From PALSA-1003 sp963791945 (GTDB lineage: Bacteria; Pseudomonadota; Gammaproteobacteria; Burkholderiales; Casimicrobiaceae), in contig CAWBUD010000003.1 in NCBI GenBank assembly GCA_963791945.1, positions 372,001 through 436,000 on the forward strand: DNA of 64,000 bases, in the 5' to 3' direction. Within the stretch, counting starts at the first letter, position 1. Every line of letters starts with the position of its first letter. A model generated the notes under the pieces. It saw only the letters and a program-made list of their open reading frames with translations, was not told the DNA's origin and searched no databases. This document shows, piece after piece, positions 51,794 to 60,558 of this stretch. The translations under genes were made by a program, and so were the position numbers.

Positions 51794-52498
51794 TCAGCAC
51801 TGGATGGTCTGGCGGCAGTATTCGGTCAGCTCGCGCACCACGGTGCTGGCGGCAACCGCCGTTCGCGCCTTGCCCGGACCGTAGTCGAGCGCGAGCTTGA
51901 AATCGTACTTGCGGAAGAACGCATCGAACTGCTCCGCGCCGACGGTGCCGAGCGCGGCAAGCTCGTCTCGCGACGCGTCGTAGTCGAGAAGAATCGCGGC
52001 GAGCGGCTGCGGCGCAGGGCCGCTCAGCACGCGCGCGCCCGCCGCAGGGTCGTAGACGCTGTGGTCGGCGCAGCAGTGAATCACGTCTCCGTCGGAGGTC
52101 GGCGAGCGGATCGGCTGAAAGCGGATGAAGCTCACCTCGCGCGTCGGATACGCGAGCTTGTGCGCGCAGATCGCCGAGAACGCGACCACCGAATGTCCCG
52201 TGCCCACGCCGCCGCTCCACGCGTACTCCGCGCCGTCCGCCCGCAGCAGATGAGGGCTGGCGGCGACGGGCCGGCCCAGATCGAGCAGGAAGCACGGCGT
52301 GGCGGCATACGGATAGCTGAACACATAGTTGGTGCGCGGCTCGAGCTGGCGGACCTTGATCGGCTCGCCGTGCGCATCGACCAGGCGGGCGCGCTGGTAA
52401 AGGCGCGGTGCGGTCGCGGCCCACGTCGTCGCGAGACCCGAGAGACCCGCGCTCGTCCCCAGCGCGGCGCACGCGGAGACGAAGCGTCGTCGTTTCAC
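51794..52498 (-). CDS. Tat-exported Rieske [2Fe-2S] protein
   Basis: The 234-aa protein begins MKRRRFVSACAALGTSAGL, a Tat-type signal. A Rieske domain follows: cluster ligands C111 and H113 (SAICAHKLAY) and C143 and H146 (HCCADHSVYDPAAG), ending with RVLSGPAPQPLAAILLDYD. It resembles small subunits of arsenite oxidase or cytochrome bc-like Rieske proteins but no catalytic partner is adjacent. Neighbours are DUF1330 and a deacetylase-like gene on the same strand. Its electron-transfer partner is unknown. Confidence 0.88.
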   Translation of the reverse strand: MKRRRFVSACAALGTSAGLSGLATTWAATAPRLYQRARLVDAHGEPIKVRQLEPRTNYVFSYPYAATPCFLLDLGRPVAASPHLLRADGAEYAWSGGVGTGHSVVAFSAICAHKLAYPTREVSFIRFQPIRSPTSDGDVIHCCADHSVYDPAAGARVLSGPAPQPLAAILLDYDASRDELAALGTVGAEQFDAFFRKYDFKLALDYGPGKARTAVAASTVVRELTEYCRQTIQC

Positions 52499-52521
52499 GA
52501 TAACGGTTCCTCGGCGTCGGC

Positions 52522-53442
52522 CTAGAGCTTGGCAAGGGCGCGGATGTGCTCGACCGCGCTGCGGCCGAGCGCCGAGAGCTCGTAGCCGCCCTCGAGCGAC
52601 GATACGATCCGCCCCTGCGCGTGCTTATCGGCGATGCGCACAAGCTCGCGCGTCGCCCATGCATAGTCGCTTTCGGTGAATTGCAGGTTGGCCAGCGGAT
52701 CGTCACGGTGCGCATCGAAGCCGGCGGAGACGAAGATGATCTCGGGGCGGTGCGCTTCCAGCGCCGGCAGGCAGACGTCGGTCATCGCCGCACGAAACGC
52801 TTCGCCGCCGCTCCCTGCCCGGAGCGGCACGTTGTGCATGTTGGGTCCGGCCGGATCGACGCCCGAATACGGGTAGAGCGGGTACTCGAAGGTGCCGGTC
52901 ATGACCACGCGCGGATCGGTGCAGAAGATCTGCTCGGTACCGTTGCCGTGGTGCACATCGAAATCGACGACGGCGGCGCGCGTCAGGCCGTGCGCCAGCG
53001 CATGTGCGACGCCGACGGCGACGTTGTTGAACAGACAGAAGCCCATCGCCCGGCGGCGCTCCGCGTGATGGCCCGGCGGGCGAACCGCGCAGAATGCCGT
53101 ACGGCATCCGCCGTTGAGCACGAGATCGGTGGCGAGAACCGCCGCGCCCGCCGCGCGCAACGCCGCATCGAGCGAGTGCGGGCTCATCGCCGTATCGGGA
53201 TCGAGGTAATGCACCCCCGTTTCCGGACTCGCCGCCTCGATCATCGCGATGTAGTCTTCATCGTGAACGCGCTCGAGCTGTTCGCGCGTCGCGGCGGGCG
53301 CCTCGTGATGCTCGACGTGCTTGTCGAGCCCACTCGCGATCAACCGGTCGGAGACAGCGTCGAGCCGATCGGGACATTCGGGGTGGTAGCGTCCCATGTC
53401 GTGCAGCCGGCACGCGGGATGGGCGATGAAGGCAGTGGTCAC
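52522..53442 (-). CDS. Histone-deacetylase-like amidohydrolase
   Basis: The 306-aa zinc enzyme has the arginase/deacetylase fold with the catalytic His pair in RPPGHHAERRRAMGFCLFNN. Zinc ligands are in VVDFDVHHGNGTEQIF and SAGFDAHRDDPLANL, and the end is SSLEGGYELSALGRSAVEHI. Bacterial members (acetylpolyamine or acetoin-utilisation type) deacetylate small amines or proteins. The start is a GTG at 53442, fitting the family N-terminus; upstream codons overlap the gap to the divergent MoxR gene. It lies 23 bp upstream of the Rieske gene, possibly one operon. Confidence 0.92.
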   Translation of the reverse strand: MTTAFIAHPACRLHDMGRYHPECPDRLDAVSDRLIASGLDKHVEHHEAPAATREQLERVHDEDYIAMIEAASPETGVHYLDPDTAMSPHSLDAALRAAGAAVLATDLVLNGGCRTAFCAVRPPGHHAERRRAMGFCLFNNVAVGVAHALAHGLTRAAVVDFDVHHGNGTEQIFCTDPRVVMTGTFEYPLYPYSGVDPAGPNMHNVPLRAGSGGEAFRAAMTDVCLPALEAHRPEIIFVSAGFDAHRDDPLANLQFTESDYAWATRELVRIADKHAQGRIVSSLEGGYELSALGRSAVEHIRALAKL

Positions 53443-53607
53443 AGGAGCGGTCCGGCGAATCGTTTCGGCGGCGGAGAATTTCCGCCGCAGGCGAGCGGTC
53501 GAACGGAGTGTAGCGCGCTGTCGGCGGTCGTGACTAGACGCCTCAGCCGCTCTATAGTGGCGCATGCCCGAGCCCAAGGAACACGCCGTGCAGGGAGCAT
53601 TCTCCCG

Positions 53608-54570
53608 ATGACCGTTCGCCCTGCCGCCCCGGGCTACGCCGTTCCCGTGACCGCGCGTCTCGAGGCGGTGCTGGAACAGCTGGGTCGCATCGTCGTCGGC
53701 AAGGACATGCCGCTCAGGCTCGCGCTGGCGTGCCTTCTCGCGCGCGGACATCTGCTCATCGAGGACATTCCGGGGGTGGGCAAGTCGACGCTGGCGCAGG
53801 CGCTTGCGAGCACGCTCGGGCTGCACTACGCGCGCATCCAGTTCACCAGCGACCTTCTGCCCGCCGATGTGCTCGGCGTCTCGATCTTCGACCCGGCGGC
53901 GCACAACTTCCGTTTCCACTCCGGACCGATCTTCCATTCGGTCGTGCTCGCCGACGAAATCAACCGCGCTCCGCCGAAGACGCAGAGCGCGCTGCTCGAA
54001 GCGATGGAGGAGCGTCAGGTTTCCGCCGACGGCGAGACACGCCCGCTGCCCGAGCCCTTCTTCGTCATCGCCACGCAGAATCCGGTCGAGCAGATCGGCG
54101 CGTACCCGCTGCCCGAGTCGCAGCTCGACCGCTTTCTGATGGCGATCGAGCTCGGGTATCCGGATCCCGCGGCCGAGCGCGAGCTGCTCATCTCGGGCGA
54201 TCGCCGGGCACGCATCCCGACGCTCAGCCCTCAGGCCGATCCACCGACGCTGATCGCGTGGCAGCGGGAAGCGGCGGCGGTGCACGTCGCGCCCGCGCTC
54301 CTCGACTACGTGCAGGCGCTGCTCGCCGCGTCGCGCGGCACCGGTGACGTCGACGCTCATGCGCGCGCACAGCGCGGGCTCTCGCCGCGCGCCGGATTGT
54401 TGCTGGTGGCCGCGGCGCGCGCCTGGGCGCTGCTCGCCGGAAGACCGATGGTTCTCCCGGAGGACGTGCAGGCCGTCTTCCCCGCGGTGGCGGGGCATCG
54501 TCTGGCGGGCAGCACGCGCGCCGGCGAGCCCCAGGCCGAGGCGCTGCTGCGCGCCGTCGCTCTGCCGTAG
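53608..54570 (+). CDS. MoxR-family AAA ATPase
   Basis: The 320-aa protein has Walker A IPGVGKST in LIEDIPGVGKSTLAQALAST, Walker B VVLADEINRAPPKTQSALLE, and the sensor region EPFFVIATQNPVEQIGAYPL. MoxR ATPases act as chaperones that load metals or assemble partners, usually with VWA or DUF58 proteins. The ATG at 53608 is the family start. Its stop lies inside a GTAGCCCGG-type repeat. It is the first gene of the MoxR-DUF58-TgpA operon. Confidence 0.93.
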   Translation: MTVRPAAPGYAVPVTARLEAVLEQLGRIVVGKDMPLRLALACLLARGHLLIEDIPGVGKSTLAQALASTLGLHYARIQFTSDLLPADVLGVSIFDPAAHNFRFHSGPIFHSVVLADEINRAPPKTQSALLEAMEERQVSADGETRPLPEPFFVIATQNPVEQIGAYPLPESQLDRFLMAIELGYPDPAAERELLISGDRRARIPTLSPQADPPTLIAWQREAAAVHVAPALLDYVQALLAASRGTGDVDAHARAQRGLSPRAGLLLVAAARAWALLAGRPMVLPEDVQAVFPAVAGHRLAGSTRAGEPQAEALLRAVALP

Positions 54571-54670
54571 CCCGGGGTGAGCGCAGCCCGGTGGTGAGCG
54601 CAGCGAACCCCGAGATCGACGCACCGGTCCGCTGCCCCGGGCATCGCGCTTCCCGCTCGGCCCGGGCTAC
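54567..54670. repeat. GTAGCCCGGG-type palindromic repeat, copy 2
   Basis: Starts GTAGCCCGGGGTGAGCGCAG, with an internal GTGAGCGCAGCGAACCCCG, and ends GGCCCGGGCTAC. The TAG at its left end is the stop of the MoxR gene. Confidence 0.8.
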
Positions 54671-54699
54671 ACTTATCCGACACGCGTAGCGCAAGCACC

Positions 54700-55680
54700 A
54701 TGTCCACCGCCAGCGCTGAACGCTCTCTGCTCGCGCGCTGGCGCCAGCGCATGTGGCGGACCGAAGCCCGCGATCGCGGCCCGGTCGTATTGCGACACCA
54801 GCGCATCTACATCCTTCCCACGCGGCTCGGCCTCGCGGTCATCGTCACGCTGACGATCATGCTGCTCACCGCGATGAACTATTCGCTTTCGCTGGGATAC
54901 GCGCTCACCTTCCTGGTCGCCGGCGTCGTTGCCGCCGCTTTGCTGCAGACCTATCGGAACCTGGCCGGTATCGTCGCCTCGCCGCTCGCCGCGGGCGAAG
55001 CGTTCGCCGGCGGCAAGCTCGACTTCACGCTCTCGCTCGCCACGGCGGCGAGCGCGCGACGCGCGATCGTCGTCGCGCCGCCGTCGGGGCCACCGGTAGG
55101 CATCGATCTCCCGCGCGGAGCGACGCGTCCGGTGCAGCTCTCTGTGCCCGCGACGGGCCGCGGCCGTTTCGCGCTGGGCAGAGTGACCGTGTCGACCGAT
55201 TTTCCGCTCGGACTCTGGCGCGGCTGGGCCTATCTGCATTTTCCGCTGAGCGGGATCGTCTATCCTGCGCCCGAAGTTCCAGCCGTGCCTCTGCCGCCCG
55301 GTCCGGAAGGCTTCGACGTGAGGCGCAGCGCCCGGGCCGTGGACGCCGAGCTCGCGGGCCTGCGCGACTATCATTCGGGCGACCCGCTCAACCGGATCGC
55401 CTGGAAGGCGGTTGCGCGCGGTGCGGGCTGGTACACGAAGCAGTTCGAAGGCAGCGGCGGCGGCGGTGCGCTCGAGCTCGACTGGGCCGAGTTGCCGCCC
55501 GCGCTCGGCGTCGAAGCCCGGCTGGCGCGCCTCACCGCATGGATTCTCGCCGCCGAGCGCGAAGCTCGCGCCTTCAGTCTCGCGCTACCGGGCGTCGACC
55601 TGCCGTCCGGATCCGGAGCGGGCCATCGTCGCCGCGCGCTGGGCGCGCTGGCGCTCTACCCGCGGGAAAGCGCGCCTTGA
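54700..55680 (+). CDS. DUF58 membrane protein
   Basis: The 326-aa protein has two N-terminal membrane helices (LGLAVIVTLTIMLLTAMNYS and LTFLVAGVVAAALLQTY) and an extracytoplasmic DUF58 domain with VRRSARAVDAELAGLRDYHS and PLNRIAWKAVARGAGWYTKQ. DUF58 proteins pair with MoxR ATPases and TgpA-type transglutaminases. The gene ends in a TTGATC overlap with the next start. Confidence 0.93.
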   Translation: MSTASAERSLLARWRQRMWRTEARDRGPVVLRHQRIYILPTRLGLAVIVTLTIMLLTAMNYSLSLGYALTFLVAGVVAAALLQTYRNLAGIVASPLAAGEAFAGGKLDFTLSLATAASARRAIVVAPPSGPPVGIDLPRGATRPVQLSVPATGRGRFALGRVTVSTDFPLGLWRGWAYLHFPLSGIVYPAPEVPAVPLPPGPEGFDVRRSARAVDAELAGLRDYHSGDPLNRIAWKAVARGAGWYTKQFEGSGGGGALELDWAELPPALGVEARLARLTAWILAAEREARAFSLALPGVDLPSGSGAGHRRRALGALALYPRESAP

Positions 55681-57701
55681 TCCTCGCTCGCGCAGCCGTC
55701 GCGCCGCTCGCGCGCACGCAGCTCGGTTGGCTCGCGGCGCTCGTCCTCTGCGCGCAGGTGCCGCTTTGGCCGTATCTGCCCCCGTGGATCATCGCGATCG
55801 GCTCGGGGCTGGCCGTAGCACGCCTGTTGCTGCCTGCCGACCGACGCATGCCCGCGCAGGCTCGGTTCTGGCTGCTTCCGGTGCTCGCGCTTGCCGTCGC
55901 CGTCGGCGTGCGCACGAGCTACGGCTACTTTTTCGCGCGCGATCCGTGCGTCGCGTTTCTATACGCGCTGCTCGGCATCAAGTTCATGGAGACCCGCAGC
56001 GCGCGCGACGGCGGTCTGCTCGTGTGCCTCGCGCTCTTTCTGCTTCTCACCCGCTATTTCTACGGGCAGACGATCGCCGCGGCGGCGCTCTCGTTGCCCG
56101 CAGTGCTCGTGTTCGGCGGGGCGCTGGCGGCATTGCGCGAAGCACCCGCGCGGTCCGGCGGCTGGCACGCGCCGTTGCTCGCCACGGCCCGGATGCTCGT
56201 CCAGGGCATTCCCCTTGCCGCGCTGCTCTTCATCCTCTTTCCGCGGCTCGCAGCCCCTTTGTGGGGAGCGCCCGCCGACGCCGGAGCGCGCACGGGTCTC
56301 TCCGATCGCATGGAACCCGGGACGATCAGCTCGCTTTCGCTCTCGGACGCGGTCGTCTTCCGCGTCGACTTCATCGGCCTCCCGCCGCCGGCCGCGGAGC
56401 GCTACTGGCGAGGGCCGGTGCTCTCCCGGTTCGACGGGCTGGAATGGAGCGCCTCGCCGAGATTGCGCGGCACGCGACAGCCTGCCGAGCGCGGCCCCGC
56501 GATCGAGTACACGGTCACGATGGAGCCGAACAACCGCCCGTGGCTGTTCGCGCTCGAGCATGCCGCCGGCCTGCCGCGCGCGCCGGTCGAGGACATCACG
56601 GCGCCAGTCGGCGCCCAGCGCAGCCTCGCGATCCTCACCGACGATGAGCAGCTCTTCGCCGCCGCGCCCGTCACGCAAACGATCCGCTACACGCAGCGCT
56701 CCGTGCTCTCGGACCGCTTCCAGGCCGGCAATACCCGCGACGACCGCGACAATCTGCAGCTTGCTCGTGGCAACCCCCGCAGCATCGCCTTCGCCCGGGA
56801 GCTCCGCGAGCGCGCGGGATCGGATCGCGCCTTCATCGCCGCCGTCCTCGACTGGTTTCGCACCGAGCCTTTCGTCTATACGCTGGCCCCGCCGCTGCTC
56901 GAAGGCGATCGCGTCGATGCCTTTCTGTTCGATACGCGACGCGGATTCTGCGAGCACTACGCCGGCGCCTTCGTCCTCCTGCTGCGCGCCGCCGGGATTC
57001 CGGCGCGCGTGGTGACCGGTTACCAGGGCGGCGAGATCAATCCCGACGGCGGTTACATGATCGTGCGCGATTCCGACGCGCATGCGTGGGCCGAGGCGCT
57101 GCTCGGGCAGAGGTGGCAACGCTTCGATCCGACCGCCGCCGTCGCGCCTTCCAGGATCGAGCGTGGCCTCGGAGCTGCGCTCCCGCAGGGCGAGCCCGTG
57201 CCATACCTCGCCCGAATGGAGATGACGTGGCTCAAGGCGCTTCGCCTGCGCTGGGATGCGGTGAATTATCAGTGGCAGCGAGGTGTGGTCGGTTTCAATG
57301 TCCAGCGACAACGCGACGTACTGCGGGGTCTGGGCCTGGCCGATGCCCGCGGGTGGCAACTCGCCGCGCTCGCCGGGGCGCTCGTCTTCGCGTGGGGACT
57401 CGCCGTGATCGGACTCGCGCGCGCTCGCCATGCGCGCGCCGACCCGGCCTATGCGCTGTGGTTGCGACTGTGCCGGCGGCTCGCACGGGCGGGCCTGCCG
57501 CGGCGGCCGAGCGAAGGACCGCTCGCCTACGTCCGGCGCGCCGCCGCACGCTGGCCGCAGTGGGGCGTCACCCTGCGAGAGATCGGCGAGACGTACGCGG
57601 CGTTGCGCTACGGGCCCAGCGACCCAGCCGCAGAGGCGCGGATCGCAGCGTTGCGCATCGGCATCGCCGCGCTGCCCAGCGCGCGACGCATGCGCTCGTA
57701 G
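55677..57701 (+). CDS. TgpA-like membrane transglutaminase (DUF3488)
   Basis: The about 674-aa protein has six hydrophobic N-terminal segments (DUF3488), then a transglutaminase core with the Cys of GFCEHYAGAFVLLLRAAGIP, the His in SDAHAWAEALLGQRWQRFDP and the Asp of that block. A further membrane helix near residue 560 and a C-terminal DUF4129-like tail follow. TgpA-type proteins are inner-membrane with a periplasmic transglutaminase domain. The likely start is TTG at 55677, overlapping the DUF58 stop. The longer open frame upstream runs inside the DUF58 gene and is not coding. Confidence 0.88.
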   Translation: MILARAAVAPLARTQLGWLAALVLCAQVPLWPYLPPWIIAIGSGLAVARLLLPADRRMPAQARFWLLPVLALAVAVGVRTSYGYFFARDPCVAFLYALLGIKFMETRSARDGGLLVCLALFLLLTRYFYGQTIAAAALSLPAVLVFGGALAALREAPARSGGWHAPLLATARMLVQGIPLAALLFILFPRLAAPLWGAPADAGARTGLSDRMEPGTISSLSLSDAVVFRVDFIGLPPPAAERYWRGPVLSRFDGLEWSASPRLRGTRQPAERGPAIEYTVTMEPNNRPWLFALEHAAGLPRAPVEDITAPVGAQRSLAILTDDEQLFAAAPVTQTIRYTQRSVLSDRFQAGNTRDDRDNLQLARGNPRSIAFARELRERAGSDRAFIAAVLDWFRTEPFVYTLAPPLLEGDRVDAFLFDTRRGFCEHYAGAFVLLLRAAGIPARVVTGYQGGEINPDGGYMIVRDSDAHAWAEALLGQRWQRFDPTAAVAPSRIERGLGAALPQGEPVPYLARMEMTWLKALRLRWDAVNYQWQRGVVGFNVQRQRDVLRGLGLADARGWQLAALAGALVFAWGLAVIGLARARHARADPAYALWLRLCRRLARAGLPRRPSEGPLAYVRRAAARWPQWGVTLREIGETYAALRYGPSDPAAEARIAALRIGIAALPSARRMRS

Positions 57702-57886
57702 GCCGCGTGAGCGACAGCGAACTCCGGGGAGATCATGGTGCACCGTCGATTAGCCGCGTAGGAGACCACGATGCACCGTCGCGTAGGCGCGTAGCCAGGG
57801 GTGAGCGGCAGCGAACCCCGGGGTCGATCGGAACGATGCATGTGATCCCCGAGCATCGCCCTTCGGGCTCAGCTCGGACTACAGCA
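57699..57886. repeat. GTAGCCCGG-type repeat region, copy 3, with tandem units
   Basis: This convergent gap holds diverged GTAG-GAGCGACAGCGAACTCCG and AGCCAGGGGTGAGCGGCAGC elements, with a right arm ending GGACTACAG. The two terminal TAGs are the stop codons of tgpA-like and rpoS genes. Between them two 31-bp units (57731-57761 and 57764-57794) are arranged in tandem. Confidence 0.7.
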
Positions 57887-58838
57887 GCGCGTCGCGCGAC
57901 AGCCCCCGCACGCGCAGCCGCGAGCGCAGCTTCTCGAGCGCTTCCGCCTGAATCTGCCGAACGCGCTCGCGCGTGACGCCGAGCTCGCGAGCGAGCTGTT
58001 CCAGCGTTGCGACGTCCGTGCCGTTGAGCCCGTAGCGCCGCTCGATCACGCGACGCTGACGCTCGGACAGCTCCTCGAGCCACTGCCGGATCCAGCTTTC
58101 GATCTCGCTGTTGTGAAGCACGAGCTCCGGACTCGGCGCGTCGTCGTCGGCGAGCTGGTCGCCGAAAGACAGCCCCGCATCGATGTCGAGCGGCGCGTCG
58201 AGCGACTTGATGTGCTCGTTGTAGCCGAGCACCTTGCGCACCTGTTCTACCGGTTTTCCAAGGAGATGTGCGACGTCGTCGACCGTCGGATCGCGTCCCT
58301 CTCCCAGCATGCCGTGGGTTTCCAGGTGGCGCAGAGCCCGCAGCACGATGTTGAGCTCCTTCACGACGTGCGCAGGCAAACGGATCGTGCGCGACTGGCT
58401 CATGATCGCGCGCTCGATCGACTGCCGGATCCACCACGTCGCGTAGGTCGTGAAACGAAAGCCACGCTCCGGATCGAATTTCTCGAGCGCGTGGATGAGC
58501 CCGAGATTCCCCTCCTCGATCAGATCCGCCAGCGTGAGACCGCGATTCAGGTAATGCTTGGCGATGCTCACCACCAGCCTGAGGTTGTGCTCGATCATCT
58601 TCTGCCGCGCCGCGAAATCGCCGGCGCGGTTGGCTCGGGCGAATTCCAGCTCCTCGCTCGGGGTGAGAAGCGCGCTCTGACCGATCTCGTTGAGATAGAT
58701 CTGAGTGACGTCGTTGAGGAAGTCCGCACCGACGCCCTCCGGCGGCGTCTCGAACGGCAGATCGGCGGTCCGGGTATCGGGTTCGTACGCGACCGGCGGC
58801 TCGCCGTCGTCGTCGGCGTGCGCGCGGTCGTGGATCAT
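57879..58838 (-). CDS. rpoS: RNA polymerase sigma factor RpoS
   Basis: The 319-aa sigma-70 protein has region 1.2 (VTQIYLNEIGQSALLTPSEE), region 2 (DLIEEGNLGLIHALEKFDPE, FTTYATWWIRQSIERAI), region 3 and region 4 (LEQLARELGVTRERVRQIQA). The short N-terminus without region 1.1 and the linked nlpD-pcm-surE genes identify RpoS, the stationary-phase and stress sigma factor. Its start overlaps the nlpD stop by 4 bp (ATGA). It is last in the surE-pcm-nlpD-rpoS chain and ends in a convergent repeat. Confidence 0.96.
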   Translation of the reverse strand: MIHDRAHADDDGEPPVAYEPDTRTADLPFETPPEGVGADFLNDVTQIYLNEIGQSALLTPSEELEFARANRAGDFAARQKMIEHNLRLVVSIAKHYLNRGLTLADLIEEGNLGLIHALEKFDPERGFRFTTYATWWIRQSIERAIMSQSRTIRLPAHVVKELNIVLRALRHLETHGMLGEGRDPTVDDVAHLLGKPVEQVRKVLGYNEHIKSLDAPLDIDAGLSFGDQLADDDAPSPELVLHNSEIESWIRQWLEELSERQRRVIERRYGLNGTDVATLEQLARELGVTRERVRQIQAEALEKLRSRLRVRGLSRDALL

Positions 58839-59878
58839 ACGGGAGGCAGAAACTTCGCCGGATCGACCGGCTTGCCGAGGCGACGGATCTCGAAATGAAG
58901 CTTGACCTGATCGGAATCGGTGTCGCCCATTTCCGCGATCTTCTGGCCCTTCGCGACCTGCTGGCCTTCCTTCACCACGATCTCGCGATTGTGCGCGTAC
59001 GCCGACAGGAACGTGCTGCTGTGCTTGACGATGACGAGCTTGCCATAACCGCGCAAGCCTGCGCCGACGTACACGACCTTCCCGGCCGCGCTGGCGACGA
59101 CGGGCTGGCCAGCCTTGCCGGCGATGTCGATGCCCTTGAGGTTTGCGGACTCGGAAAATCCGGCGATGACCTTGCCCGACGTGGGCCAGATCCAGCCCAG
59201 GCTGTCGTCGATCTCGGGCACGCGTGCCGCATCGGGACGCGCCGGAAGCGCAGGCGTGCCCGCGTTGGCCGGCGCAGGCGAAGCGCGTGCCTCGCCAGGA
59301 GAAGCGCGTGGCTCGGCCTGGGCAGGACGCGGCTCCGCTGCCGCGAGCGGAGGGGCGGAATCTCTGAGCTGCGCGAGCGCTTGCTCCGAATACGGAACCT
59401 TGACCGCCTTCGGCTCGGTTTTGAATGTCGCGCTGTTCGGGCGACCGCTCGAAGGAGGCAACGGCACGGGACGCGCCTCGGCGCCGCTCGGCGTCACCGG
59501 CGCAGGCGTCACGAGCGGCGAGGTCACGACGCCGCCCTCGGCTCCGCCGGGCGCGGCGAGCGCGAGCACCTGGCCTACGCGAATCACGTTCACGTTATCG
59601 ATGTTGTTCCAGGCCGCGAGCTCGCGGTAGTCGAGACCGTGGTCGAGCGCGATCTGAAAGAGCGTATCGCCGCGCTTGACGGTGTAGGTCGCCGTGGGCG
59701 TTTCCGGCGCGCCTCGCGTCGGTGCGCTTTCCGGCGGCGGCGGACCGGGGCGCGCAGAGGGAAGCGGCGCGCGTTCGACGACCGGCACAGGCGCGCTCGT
59801 CATGCATCCTGCGAGCAATGCAGCGACGCCCAGCGCGAAGAACAGTGGCGGGGAATGCGAACGAGCGCGATCGATCAT
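58835..59878 (-). CDS. nlpD: NlpD-type lipoprotein, LysM plus M23 domain
   Basis: The 347-aa lipoprotein has a lipobox (LLAGC, Cys 25), a LysM domain (TYTVKRGDTLFQIALDHGLD), a Pro/Ala-rich linker and a C-terminal LytM/M23 domain (GKVIAGFSESANLKGIDIAG, VVASAAGKVVYVGAGLRGYG, LHFEIRRLGKPVDP). The first zinc-ligand His is not obvious, so the domain is probably a degenerate activator of amidases, like E. coli NlpD, and works at septal peptidoglycan. It overlaps both rpoS and pcm by 4 bp. The nlpD gene of related bacteria carries the rpoS promoter inside it. Confidence 0.95.
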   Translation of the reverse strand: MIDRARSHSPPLFFALGVAALLAGCMTSAPVPVVERAPLPSARPGPPPPESAPTRGAPETPTATYTVKRGDTLFQIALDHGLDYRELAAWNNIDNVNVIRVGQVLALAAPGGAEGGVVTSPLVTPAPVTPSGAEARPVPLPPSSGRPNSATFKTEPKAVKVPYSEQALAQLRDSAPPLAAAEPRPAQAEPRASPGEARASPAPANAGTPALPARPDAARVPEIDDSLGWIWPTSGKVIAGFSESANLKGIDIAGKAGQPVVASAAGKVVYVGAGLRGYGKLVIVKHSSTFLSAYAHNREIVVKEGQQVAKGQKIAEMGDTDSDQVKLHFEIRRLGKPVDPAKFLPPV

Positions 59879-60558
59879 GCGAGTCCGGACAGGAGCGGCA
59901 CGAATCTTACCGCATCGTACGTGTGCTCACGGATGCCGCCGGGCGTTTTCTCGATGACCGTGAGCAGTTGCGCGCTCTTCGAGTCATCGTCGCGCCGGGC
60001 GAGCGGCAACACCATGCGGCCACCCGTTTCGAGATGCGAGAGCAGCGCTGTCGGAACCTGCGTCGCCGCGGCCGTGACCAGGATACCGTCGACCTTCAGA
60101 TCCTCGCCGAGATCGGTCGAGCCGTCGCCGTGCTTGATGCGCACGTTCGCGACCTTCAGCGCGCGCAGGTTCTTGCGTGCCTTGGCGACGAGCGAGGCAA
60201 TGCGCTCGACGGTATAGACCTCGTCGGCGAGCCGCGCGAGGATCGCGGTCTGATAGCCGCAGCCGGTGCCGATCTCGAGCACCCTCGAGAGGGCTTTGCC
60301 TGCGCGCAGCAGCTCGGTCATGCGTGCAACGACGAACGGCTGCGAGATCGTCTGCCCGGCTCCGATGGGCAGCGGACTGTCTTCGTAGGCGCGGATCGCG
60401 AGCGCTTCTTCGACGAAGATATGGCGCGGCACCGCGGCCATCGCGGCGAGCACGGCCTCGTCGCGAATGCCCTGCTCGCGCAGCCGTTCGACCATTCGCG
60501 CCCGGGTGCGGGTCGACGTCATGCCGATGCCGTCGAATTTCTCGCCGGCCGCGCTCAT
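59875..60558 (-). CDS. pcm: Protein-L-isoaspartate O-methyltransferase
   Basis: The 227-aa enzyme repairs isoaspartyl residues using SAM. It has VPRHIFVEEALAIRAYEDSP, PLPIGAGQTISQPFVVARMT and the SAM motif VLEIGTGCGYQTAILARLAD. The ATG at 60558 overlaps an upstream small ORF by 4 bp (ATGA); an internal Met 13 is an alternative. The first five residues (MSAAG) repeat the N-terminus of that small ORF, which suggests a local duplication at the start. Confidence 0.95.
   Translation of the reverse strand: MSAAGEKFDGIGMTSTRTRARMVERLREQGIRDEAVLAAMAAVPRHIFVEEALAIRAYEDSPLPIGAGQTISQPFVVARMTELLRAGKALSRVLEIGTGCGYQTAILARLADEVYTVERIASLVAKARKNLRALKVANVRIKHGDGSTDLGEDLKVDGILVTAAATQVPTALLSHLETGGRMVLPLARRDDDSKSAQLLTVIEKTPGGIREHTYDAVRFVPLLSGLA

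Noticed and set aside
52546..53607. The long plus-strand open frame preceding the MoxR gene as a fused N-terminal domain.
   Set aside because: It is antisense to the deacetylase-like gene, has Arg-rich non-protein composition, and the MoxR family start fits the ATG at 53608.
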